A stretch of DNA of 64,000 bases. Source: a virus. The stretch is from the IMG/VR virus record IMGVR_UViG_3300049215_000496, positions 1-64,000 of that record; one strand, 5' to 3'. The translations under genes and the position numbers were made by a program. The first letter of the stretch is position 1. The number at the start of each line of letters is the position of its first letter. Under the pieces are notes generated by a model that saw only the letters and a program-made list of their open reading frames with translations, was not told where the DNA came from and ran no database searches. Below, in pieces: positions 57,245 through 64,000 of the stretch.

Positions 57245-57843
57245 TATTCACCCGCCTCCAGCCAATCACCAACATGTTGCCATATTTGATCAGCGACACT
57301 GTCCCGTGAACATTCACCGTTCACGATTCGCCATTCCGTTAGCGTGCTCTCCGCCATGTGAACGTACTTCAGCCGTACGGCAGCCTGCTTGGCACGGTCC
57401 TTCTCGTAACGATCGCGGGCATCGGGACGTCGTCGGAGAGCCTCTTCCGGTGAGACGTCGAGAAAAATGTTTAACGTTGCTTTAGGCAAACCGCGATGCA
57501 GATTCTCTAGTAACGCAGCATCGACACCATCCGCGGCTCCGTAGCATATGCCAGATGCAATCCAGCGATCACAAACAACATGGTGGTCACGCGCCAGAAC
57601 GCGCCGTATTTCAGGGGCCGCGTCATACTTGTCACCCAGCATAAGGCATTGCAACGTAAGTGCATCTTCAGTGTTCCATATTCCTACAGAACGCAAACGT
57701 CTTTTGATCACCTCCCCTATCGGTGTGGAGTAACGCGGAAACGAAAACAGTTTTGTGTGTTTAATTTGACTCAATCGATTGGTAAGCATTCCTGCCTGTG
57801 TAGCTTTCCCAGCCGCATCCAATCCTTCGATTGCGACAAGCAT
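57244..57843 (-). CDS. tmk: Thymidylate kinase
   Basis: 199 residues from the ATG at 57843. IEGLDAAGKATQAGML is the P-loop (Ala replaces the usual Gly after Asp), VVCDRWIAS is the D-R-[WY] motif, and RRPDARDRYEKDRAK is the lid region. It phosphorylates dTMP to dTDP. The previous gene ends one base before this start. Works with thyX in this operon. Confidence 0.92.
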   Translation of the reverse strand: MLVAIEGLDAAGKATQAGMLTNRLSQIKHTKLFSFPRYSTPIGEVIKRRLRSVGIWNTEDALTLQCLMLGDKYDAAPEIRRVLARDHHVVCDRWIASGICYGAADGVDAALLENLHRGLPKATLNIFLDVSPEEALRRRPDARDRYEKDRAKQAAVRLKYVHMAESTLTEWRIVNGECSRDSVADQIWQHVGDWLEAGE

Positions 57844-57844
57844 T

Positions 57845-58651
57845 TTAATCCCTCGACAGCTTTCTCGTGAATGTGGCAACGCGCACGTTCACACATGTGC
57901 GGGATTTGCCTCCAGCATCAAAAGCCGCGATGCTTTCTTCGACCGTGTTTCCTGAGGCTATCGCGTCTTCGCCGTCGTCAACGAACAGCACCGGCGCAAG
58001 TGGCCCGTCAACTATTGCTTGCGCTATGCAATACCGGCACTTCCAGTCGGTGTTGGTGTGTTCCTGGCATTTCCATACTGCCGTGTGCTTTGGCGCCGCA
58101 ATCGGCTCCGCAATCGGTGCCGCATCTTCCAATACGCTTTCATCGCGTCCGGCCAGTATGTCTGACGCTGCGATCGGATCCTTACGGCCTTTCTTGCGTG
58201 CCAGTTCAATCACGGCGATCTTGCCTTTCTCCTCGGGGGTCAGTTCCCGAGAAATGGCATTCACTTGATCTGCATGGCGTTGCGCTTGCCCTGGCTCCAA
58301 CCCACCAATTGTGTTGTGTGCAAGGCAGAAGCGATCGATCGGAACGAAACACGGCAGTCCGACACCGCCGCCTGCGAGCCCGAGACGCAAGCGCTTGATC
58401 GCGCCTAGCGTTGTCAATACCGGATCACCTGTCAGCGCCCCTTCGGGCATGTCGTGCTGTAGTACCGCGTACGCGCCCGTGCATCCCAACAGCTCGATGT
58501 CCTCGGCAACGTGAACGTCACACGTAGCGAGCGTCGCGCGAACCCACTGCGCTTCAGCTTCACGATCCGGTGCACCAGCGCCGAACGGCATGTCGTTGAT
58601 CGATCGTGTGTCACGGAATAGGTTATCGAGGGGATTTACATAAACGGACAT
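57845..58651 (-). CDS. Unknown protein in replication operon, possible zinc site
   Basis: 268 residues with a strong AGGAGA Shine-Dalgarno. Mostly polar; residues about 193-212 contain KCQEHTNTDWKCRYC, which could bind zinc. A Gly-rich loop (LGLAGGGVGLP) lies near residue 90. No catalytic motif recognised. It lies between primase-polymerase and tmk, so a DNA metabolism role is likely. Confidence 0.5.
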   Translation of the reverse strand: MSVYVNPLDNLFRDTRSINDMPFGAGAPDREAEAQWVRATLATCDVHVAEDIELLGCTGAYAVLQHDMPEGALTGDPVLTTLGAIKRLRLGLAGGGVGLPCFVPIDRFCLAHNTIGGLEPGQAQRHADQVNAISRELTPEEKGKIAVIELARKKGRKDPIAASDILAGRDESVLEDAAPIAEPIAAPKHTAVWKCQEHTNTDWKCRYCIAQAIVDGPLAPVLFVDDGEDAIASGNTVEESIAAFDAGGKSRTCVNVRVATFTRKLSRD

Positions 58652-58660
58652 GGATTCTCC

Positions 58661-59680
58661 TTATCGATAGAAGTTGTTGGCAGCACGCGCGCGAAATGAA
58701 TCACCCCCGCCACCGGTGAAGCGCGATTGAGGCAAGTACCGGGACGCCACGGGGCGGTTGGAAATCTGCACGGCTGTGGCTCGCCGCGCCGATTCGATTG
58801 TCTGATTCAAGTATCGAGCGCCCGCCTCGCGATATTTAAGTAGCCCTACAGGGCAACGTTCAAACACCCAGTGAATCACTTCGTCCGACGCTCCCGCGCT
58901 GATCAGCGCGCACACCACAACCCAATCGGCTTCGGACCGGGTGATCTGCTTTTCGCTGTACGCGTTCTTCTCTCCGGTGTCGATGATATCGAGCACACCG
59001 GCGTGCAGGATTCGGCGCAGCTCCATCCAATCTGTGGGAGGATCGATCGCGACAGGGATACCTTCCTTTGGTGGTCGCGCGGGCGCGGCCCCAAGACGAT
59101 CGAGAGCGGCTTCGACGTGCGCCAGTGTGTACCGTCGATCGGGGTACACCCCCGTCAAGTGGCACCAGCGGGGCGTGCTCTTCCAGTTCACCGTGCCGGC
59201 AAGACGAAAGATCCTGTTGACGTTGAACACGGCATCGCTGCCGGTGTACTTGCACAGACGCTCCCACACGATCTTCGCCTTGTGTGCCTCCGCAGGCTCG
59301 GACAGCCCGATATAAAAGTGCGCGCCGTGCCCGGAGTTCGCTGTCACGGTTGGCGAAATTCCCCCGAAGGTCAAGCGCTTGTCCACTTCCTCGATCCCGG
59401 TCCGCTCGGGTTGCAGGTCTAGCCCTAACGCTGTCACGAAAGGCACATCGCGCTCGAACCCTGACATCGCGGAGCGTGGGTTGATCGCAACGAACACGGA
59501 ATATTGCATGGCATTCGTCTCGATCCCGAAGACCGTCGCTAACGCAGCATCCGTGAAGTAGCGCTTGATTGGAGCGCGTTTTGGCGCCAGGCCCGTGATC
59601 TCGATCAGCGCTTGCGCATCCGGGCGCGGGTGAAGCGTCGAGATCAGCGTATGCGCGTGAAGCAGTTGCGTATCGATCAC
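58661..59680 (-). CDS. Primase-polymerase-like protein (archaeo-eukaryotic primase type)
   Basis: 339 residues from the GTG at 59680 (GTGA overlap). YSVFVAINPR and ALGLDLQPE cover motif I, NSGHGAHFYIGL is motif II with its catalytic His, and NRIFRLAGTVNWK is motif III. The first motif reads D-L-Q where D-x-D is usual, so one metal ligand may be missing or replaced. The C-terminal part is helical with a Pro-rich spacer. It would prime DNA synthesis for the family A polymerase. Confidence 0.75.
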   Translation of the reverse strand: MIDTQLLHAHTLISTLHPRPDAQALIEITGLAPKRAPIKRYFTDAALATVFGIETNAMQYSVFVAINPRSAMSGFERDVPFVTALGLDLQPERTGIEEVDKRLTFGGISPTVTANSGHGAHFYIGLSEPAEAHKAKIVWERLCKYTGSDAVFNVNRIFRLAGTVNWKSTPRWCHLTGVYPDRRYTLAHVEAALDRLGAAPARPPKEGIPVAIDPPTDWMELRRILHAGVLDIIDTGEKNAYSEKQITRSEADWVVVCALISAGASDEVIHWVFERCPVGLLKYREAGARYLNQTIESARRATAVQISNRPVASRYLPQSRFTGGGGDSFRARAANNFYR

Positions 59681-59817
59681 GATATTCGATCTCCGAGCCC
59701 AAGAGCAATCGCTTGTGTTCGCCAGCGCTCGAACTCCAACGCGTAGTACCGCGGACAAAACAGCATGCGCGGTTGAACCGTGCGGCTACAAGCGTGCGCG
59801 TGACACGTGTGTTCCAT
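59677..59817 (-). CDS. 46-residue zinc-finger miniprotein
   Basis: Lies exactly between helicase and primase genes: TAATG junction at the start, GTGA overlap at the end. HTCHAHACSRTVQPRMLFCP has the C-x-H-x-H-x-C...C pattern of a small phage zinc finger known in many genomes. It probably assists replication proteins. Confidence 0.7.
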   Translation of the reverse strand: MEHTCHAHACSRTVQPRMLFCPRYYALEFERWRTQAIALGLGDRIS

Positions 59818-61424
59818 TAAATCTTTCCGATGTACACAGCCGCCATTGTCTGAGCGCGTGTCAAACTAGTGTACATCCAACGCCGGCCATCTTCTTCGTT
59901 CAATCGTACTGACGGTTCAACTATTACAAGCACGAAAGGCCATTGACTTCCTTGCGATTTATGGCTTGTCCACGCATATCCAAAGTTGACATGAACGTGT
60001 GGCGCAACGCTGTCACCCAAATACACGCCTTGCATTCGCGCCCAATTGCTTGCAGCAATTTCTATCGCTTTGGGACCGGCCGTCAATCGTCCGTGCAACT
60101 CTTCCAAAGCGATAGTGACTGTAGCCTTTCCGATCTTGGTCGCACCGAAGCGCGCGTCTTCCTCCACAGGCTTATACTTGTCAAACACGCGCTCGTAGCT
60201 CTCTGGAGCGCTCGACCAGCCTTCGAACGCGAAAGATTCCCCGTTCATCACGCCAGCTTCGTAGGCGTTTTTGAGAACCATCAACGGCTCGCCTTTTTGC
60301 GGCATCTCGTCGTAGATCCCGAGCATCGCGCGAGCACCTGCGTTGAGCTGGAACCGTGTCACGTTGCGATGGCAGATTGTCACACCCCCATTGCGGTATG
60401 TCTCCACCAGGCAACCCCACAACTGCGACGTATCGAGGCGGGGAAGCTCAGCAAGAGCACGAATGCCCAAGCCGTTGCGGAGTCCCATCGACGCACGAAT
60501 CACAGGCGATCCTTGCGCCTGTCGCAAGACCTCCGTCATTTCTATCCGCTCGGCTTTCCACGCTGCCGCGAATTCCGGAAGCAGTACCGAGAACGGAGGA
60601 GAATTCGGAGGCAACACAGGAGGCAACTGAAATCCGTCTCCGATGAGCACGAGGCACAGCCCTAACTGCGTGCAGATCGTGTTCACGTCTTTCCACAGCT
60701 CGGGGCTGACCATCGAGGCTTCGTCAAGAATGACGAGACGTGAACGCGGCACAGCTATGTCATCGGGCAGACGCCGCACGAACCGCACAGTGCCTGTTTT
60801 TTCGTCTTCTTTTGGTTTGTAGATCCACCGGTGGATCGTTTCAGCGTGCAGGCTCGTTGCCTCTCGAACACGCAACGCAGCTTTCCCTGTTGGTGTGATA
60901 ACAATTGGTGTTCCGTGCTCAGCCGCAAGTGCACGTATCAGCGTCGTTTTCCCGACGCCGGCAAATCCGGCGATCACGCACAGTCCGTAACCGGATTTGC
61001 TCTTGATTCGTCGCACGGCCGCTGCGGCATTCTCCTGTCCTTCGGTGAGCGCGAACGGTAGCGGTTCGATCTTTTGCTCTTCAACGATTGGCGGCGCTGC
61101 GCGCGGGGCGTCCTCGTATGCTGTCGCGATCCAGCGCCCAACACGACGCTCTATCCGTTTTGCCAGATCGATGAACCCTAGCTCGTGCACACGGAAGATG
61201 GCTGCGCGTAGGTGGTCCGGTGCTAGCGTGTTGCTGGCAATGGCGTGCATGATATAATTGACGAGAATTCGATCAGCTTCGGCAAGCGCTCGCGTGTCGT
61301 AGCTGTTTTGCACGACGCAGTCAGGACCAAGAGCAATCTCAGCAGAGATTGCATCAGTCAGTGGGCGGCCACAAGCCGCACAGTTAGACGAAACGTACGG
61401 CTGAATAGCTACTGCGACTGTCAC
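59817..61424 (-). CDS. RecD-like SF1 helicase
   Basis: 535 residues from a GTG. An N-terminal zinc motif (NCAACGRPL, then GPDC) is followed by AGFAGVGKTTLIRALAAEHG (Walker A), LVILDEASMVS (Walker B), LIGDGFQLPPV (motif III) and YAWTSHKSQGSQW and TSLTRAQTM (motifs V-VI). SF1B helicases of this type unwind DNA 5' to 3' and are often the replicative or recombination helicase of phages. The operon order polymerase, two small genes, helicase, zinc finger, primase supports replication. Confidence 0.92.
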   Translation of the reverse strand: MTVAVAIQPYVSSNCAACGRPLTDAISAEIALGPDCVVQNSYDTRALAEADRILVNYIMHAIASNTLAPDHLRAAIFRVHELGFIDLAKRIERRVGRWIATAYEDAPRAAPPIVEEQKIEPLPFALTEGQENAAAAVRRIKSKSGYGLCVIAGFAGVGKTTLIRALAAEHGTPIVITPTGKAALRVREATSLHAETIHRWIYKPKEDEKTGTVRFVRRLPDDIAVPRSRLVILDEASMVSPELWKDVNTICTQLGLCLVLIGDGFQLPPVLPPNSPPFSVLLPEFAAAWKAERIEMTEVLRQAQGSPVIRASMGLRNGLGIRALAELPRLDTSQLWGCLVETYRNGGVTICHRNVTRFQLNAGARAMLGIYDEMPQKGEPLMVLKNAYEAGVMNGESFAFEGWSSAPESYERVFDKYKPVEEDARFGATKIGKATVTIALEELHGRLTAGPKAIEIAASNWARMQGVYLGDSVAPHVHVNFGYAWTSHKSQGSQWPFVLVIVEPSVRLNEEDGRRWMYTSLTRAQTMAAVYIGKI

Positions 61425-61579
61425 CTATACGCCTCCAACAAGATCACCCGGGCTTCCAACTCGAACACGCGCCTCTTCAGATGCACAACACCGACCGTCA
61501 AGGCCGAAACGACATTCACCAACACGAACAGCCCCGACACGAGTAGCAGTTTCCTCGCATCGGGGCTTCGAAAACTCAC
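61421..61579 (-). CDS. 52-residue single-span membrane protein in replication operon
   Basis: GTG start with GTGA overlap. One transmembrane helix (KLLLVSGLFVLVNVVSALTV), then a short charged helix (KRRVFELEARVILLE). An odd neighbour for replication genes; it could tether replication to the membrane. No family. Confidence 0.5.
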   Translation of the reverse strand: MSFRSPDARKLLLVSGLFVLVNVVSALTVGVVHLKRRVFELEARVILLEAYR

Positions 61580-62139
61580 GCCGTCAGATCTCGACTCGAC
61601 AACATGTTGCGCGGGACGAACCCGACAAATGTGTGGGCATTGCCCGCTCCACCAATACGCACCGGCGGAGTCTTCGTGGATGGGTCGCACGAATCGGAAA
61701 CGAAAAATTCCTCAGTTCCTTTGAGCTTCAACTGCTTCCCGATCACCTCCAATCCCTCCGGCTTGAGGAACACACGCATCCCTGGCTGAATCGTGAATCC
61801 ACGCCCCTTGGTCCGCACGGGCTTGTAGCCTGTCGCGGCAAGGTCCGCCAGGGCTGCGGACATTTCGGTCAGATCACGAACCAGATCCGGACCGAACTCT
61901 TCAGGTATCGGCAGCTCCTTCGTGCCGAACGGGAACGTCTTCATCTTGTTGTGCAGCTTCTGCACGAAGCGCGCATAGTTCGCGAACTTGACCGCGGCGT
62001 TGCCCGCCGGGTTGTCTCGCCAAGCCGGAGGCTTCGGCTGTGCCGCGCGAGCTGCGCGAGCTTTCACCAAGCCAGCTGTGCTCCTCTTCTTACTGCTAGA
62101 TGAAACGCCATTCCTGCTAGCACCATTCGTCTTCGACAT
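61576..62139 (-). CDS. Unknown protein between DNA polymerase and helicase
   Basis: 187 residues with a strong AGGAGG Shine-Dalgarno. Low-complexity basic N-terminus (residues 1-45, S/R/A/K-rich), then a helical part (FVQKLHNKMKTFPFG) and a C-terminal beta domain (GRGFTIQPGMRVFLKPEGLE, GAGNAHTFVGFVPRNML). No catalytic motif. A single-stranded DNA-binding or polymerase accessory role is a guess from position. Confidence 0.5.
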   Translation of the reverse strand: MSKTNGASRNGVSSSSKKRSTAGLVKARAARAAQPKPPAWRDNPAGNAAVKFANYARFVQKLHNKMKTFPFGTKELPIPEEFGPDLVRDLTEMSAALADLAATGYKPVRTKGRGFTIQPGMRVFLKPEGLEVIGKQLKLKGTEEFFVSDSCDPSTKTPPVRIGGAGNAHTFVGFVPRNMLSSRDLTA

Positions 62140-62172
62140 AACGATTTCCTCCTGGTTTACTGTTGAACATTG

Positions 62173-64000
62173 TCAGCTCGCGGCCTTCCAGTCATCTGCC
62201 GCTTTAGCTACGGCAGGGAAGTACATCGGGCCAATGCGTTTTTGCATAACACGTTCTACGATTTTTTTCACATGTTCTGTTTCGTGAGCACCACATTCTA
62301 CGACGAGCTGATCGTGTCCTTGAATAACTAAGCCCCGGTGCTGTACAAAATCGAACGGGTATGACGCCACAAGAGCCATCACGGCATCGTTTTGCATATC
62401 AGCTGACGCTCCTTGGATGGGGTGATTTCCCATCTCTTCGCGCTTTTCTCCTCCGATGAAAAACCGCTTTCGCTGGTGATAGGCTGTGGCGATGAACCCG
62501 TGACTACGCCAACCCAAGATCAGCTTTCGCTTCCACTCGACTATTGCCGGGTGAACCTTCCACCACAGGTTGTACACCCGCTCGACCTCGGCTAACGTGA
62601 TATGAGGGAACAGCGGTTCAAGATTGTCGTTTCGAAGCAGCGACAGTGTTCGATAGATTGTTGGCGTACCAGCATCGTACGACAGTGCATACACGAAGCG
62701 CTTGACGAAGTTCCGCACTTCATCGTTCACGTCCTCAGGCTTGCACCTGAACAAACTGCACGCATTGAATATGTGCACGTCCGGGCCACGCTTTTCATCG
62801 AACGCCTTGAACGCTTCGATCAGCGGCTCGTCGCCGGCAAGCAGCGCGATCTGGCGAAGCTCGACGGCGCTCATGTCAGCCGCGACGAACTTGTTTCCGG
62901 GCGCGGGCTTGAACATCGCACGCAATTTCTTCGGGATGTTCTGACAATTCGGGTCGCTTGAGCCCCATCGTCCAGATCGCTTGCCGGGGCGCCACGATGA
63001 GCGAACGCGACCGTCCGCGTGCACAATCGGGCCGCCTTCGATATGCCCGTCTACGATGTGCCCTGTGTTCACACCAAGCAGCTTCTCGGCTTCCCGATAC
63101 CCGAGCAGCCCATGGATGACCTTGCGCGCACGATCGTCGAGTCCTACCGCCAGCAAATCCAGCAGCGTCGGTTCGTCCGTCGACGGATCTCCGGAATCCG
63201 TCATGTGCTCATCGAGCATGGGCAGCCCTAGATCGTGATAGAGCAGCTTGCGCACCTGAACAGGAGATCCTGGATTGATATCTCGGCCCGCGATCTCAAC
63301 AAACTCTCGTTTCAAGCGATCAGATTTCTCTTGATACTCAGCCGCGAACTTCCAGCGCATTGCCGGATCAATCCAGATCCCGAGCGCCGCCATCGATCGC
63401 GCGATTCGGAACAGCTCGGCGTCCAGGTTGTAGATGTGCTCTTGCTTCGCCCACGACACATTTTGTATCACGTACGGCTCGGACAGATACGTGACGGCGA
63501 TGTCGTACGACAGATACTTGTCTAGCGTTGCGTCGTCTTTGATCTCAGAATGCTTGGCATCGTCCTTCCAAAATCTGGCGTCTGTGTACATCGATCCAAG
63601 AAAATCCAATCTGTGAGGCAATTCGGACGTAGGCCCTATCTGATGTGCGATCATGGTGTCGAACGATGTGTCGTCACGCAGAGGCACCCCATGCCGATGC
63701 AACACGATCGAATCGAAGCCGATTCCGTTGTGGAGCACCACGTGCTGGTCTGTCTGGAAGTACCCCGCGATCACACGCTGGCACGTTTCGATTTCGTGCT
63801 CCGGCATCAACAGGTGGCCCCGCACGCTCAACGGTGCGTAGATCATGACTTCGCGATCGGTTCCTATGCCGATCCGACGCAACCGGCACGACCAAGCGTC
63901 TTTCCCGTCGGTCTCGACGTCAACGGCAACGCGTGGGCGCGGCACCGCCAAGAAGTTGTAGATCTCCGTGGCGGTCTTTGGAACGAAATACAGCGGGTCC
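62173..64000 (-). CDS. Family A DNA polymerase with 3'-5' exonuclease domain (5' end outside window)
   Basis: At least 608 codons; the frame is open through the right edge, and a TTG at 63951 is probably not the start. Exonuclease motifs: VAVDVETDG, NGIGFDSIVLH and YDIAVTY. Polymerase motif A is ADMSAVELRQIALLAGDEP, motif B is RNFVKRFVYALSYDAGT and motif C is IQGHDQLVVE. Motif C has H-D-Q where H-D-E is usual, and motif B has Y-D in place of Y-G. There is no 5'-3' exonuclease domain. It copies phage DNA; the gene heads the replication operon. Confidence 0.93.
   Translation of the reverse strand, partial: DPLYFVPKTATEIYNFLAVPRPRVAVDVETDGKDAWSCRLRRIGIGTDREVMIYAPLSVRGHLLMPEHEIETCQRVIAGYFQTDQHVVLHNGIGFDSIVLHRHGVPLRDDTSFDTMIAHQIGPTSELPHRLDFLGSMYTDARFWKDDAKHSEIKDDATLDKYLSYDIAVTYLSEPYVIQNVSWAKQEHIYNLDAELFRIARSMAALGIWIDPAMRWKFAAEYQEKSDRLKREFVEIAGRDINPGSPVQVRKLLYHDLGLPMLDEHMTDSGDPSTDEPTLLDLLAVGLDDRARKVIHGLLGYREAEKLLGVNTGHIVDGHIEGGPIVHADGRVRSSWRPGKRSGRWGSSDPNCQNIPKKLRAMFKPAPGNKFVAADMSAVELRQIALLAGDEPLIEAFKAFDEKRGPDVHIFNACSLFRCKPEDVNDEVRNFVKRFVYALSYDAGTPTIYRTLSLLRNDNLEPLFPHITLAEVERVYNLWWKVHPAIVEWKRKLILGWRSHGFIATAYHQRKRFFIGGEKREEMGNHPIQGASADMQNDAVMALVASYPFDFVQHRGLVIQGHDQLVVECGAHETEHVKKIVERVMQKRIGPMYFPAVAKAADDWKAAS

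Noticed and set aside
1-64000. Search for terminase, portal, HK97 capsid, tape measure, rRNA, tRNA and insertion sequences
   Set aside because: I looked for their motifs among all the proteins and gaps and found none that I could support; absence outside the window cannot be judged.

Overview
The window reads as one continuous, very densely packed bacteriophage or prophage genome segment. Roughly 100 genes sit on both strands. Most are short, and most neighbours overlap by 1 or 4 bases (ATGA, GTGA or TGATG junctions). No stretch longer than about 230 bases lacks a gene. Phage hallmarks are family A DNA polymerase, a primase-polymerase-like protein, a RecD-like helicase, thyX, tmk, a Dam-like methylase, a tyrosine integrase, a FliA-like sigma factor, a GH25 lysozyme, a lytic transglycosylase, long repeat fibres and collagen-like fibres. 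There are no rRNA, tRNA or CRISPR features. The host is unknown. Two putative lipoproteins hint at a host that processes lipoproteins. The recurring promoter layout (TANNNT six to eight bases before the start codon) is what is known for leaderless genes in Deinococcota and Actinobacteria.

Layout. 1-7332: surface-sugar genes (WlbA-type UDP-sugar dehydrogenase, glycosyltransferases, methyltransferase, PKHD hydroxylase) around a small virion-type gene. 7268-17032: paired membrane proteins, a beta-rich virion protein, two large fibres built from about 40-residue repeats, then a glycosyltransferase, a methyltransferase and small structural-type genes. 17037-28580: a dense block of small membrane-anchored, tail-anchored and peptidoglycan-binding proteins. 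It includes an intein-split transglutaminase, two jelly-roll-like capsid candidates (23723-24511 and 24628-25128) and a lytic transglycosylase. 28622-39205: a giant collagen/beta fibre, further glycosyltransferases, a second collagen fibre, lysozyme and a holin-like protein. 39229-41644: UDP-GlcNAc dehydrogenase, two tiny genes and the integrase in one leftward operon. 41736-51580: small accessory genes, thioredoxin, Dam, lipoproteins and a papain-like protease. 51552-64000 (leftward): sigma factor, small proteins, tail-anchored proteins, thyX, a nucleotide-hydrolase-like gene, tmk, primase-polymerase, zinc finger, helicase and DNA polymerase, which runs off the right edge.

How it fits together. 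I see no terminase, portal, HK97-type capsid, tape-measure, tail-tube or baseplate gene anywhere in 64 kb. I do see about twenty single-span membrane proteins, several with an identical style of C-terminal anchor. With a membrane-anchored transglycosylase, two membrane-anchored peptidoglycan-binding proteins and two beta-rich capsid candidates, this is best explained by a tailless, membrane-containing virion with an unusually large genome. That is inference: the capsid calls rest on sequence patterns only and the packaging ATPase is not in the window. The sugar genes probably build and attach a UDP-GlcNAcA-derived glycan to Thr-rich collagen and repeat fibres, or remodel the host surface.

Regulation visible in the sequence: about twenty leaderless-type promoters, two copies of a conserved structured leader ending in a terminator hairpin (22133-22219 and 28622-28716), a possible pseudoknot leader before the main capsid candidate, a strong terminator after it, and a phage-encoded sigma factor.
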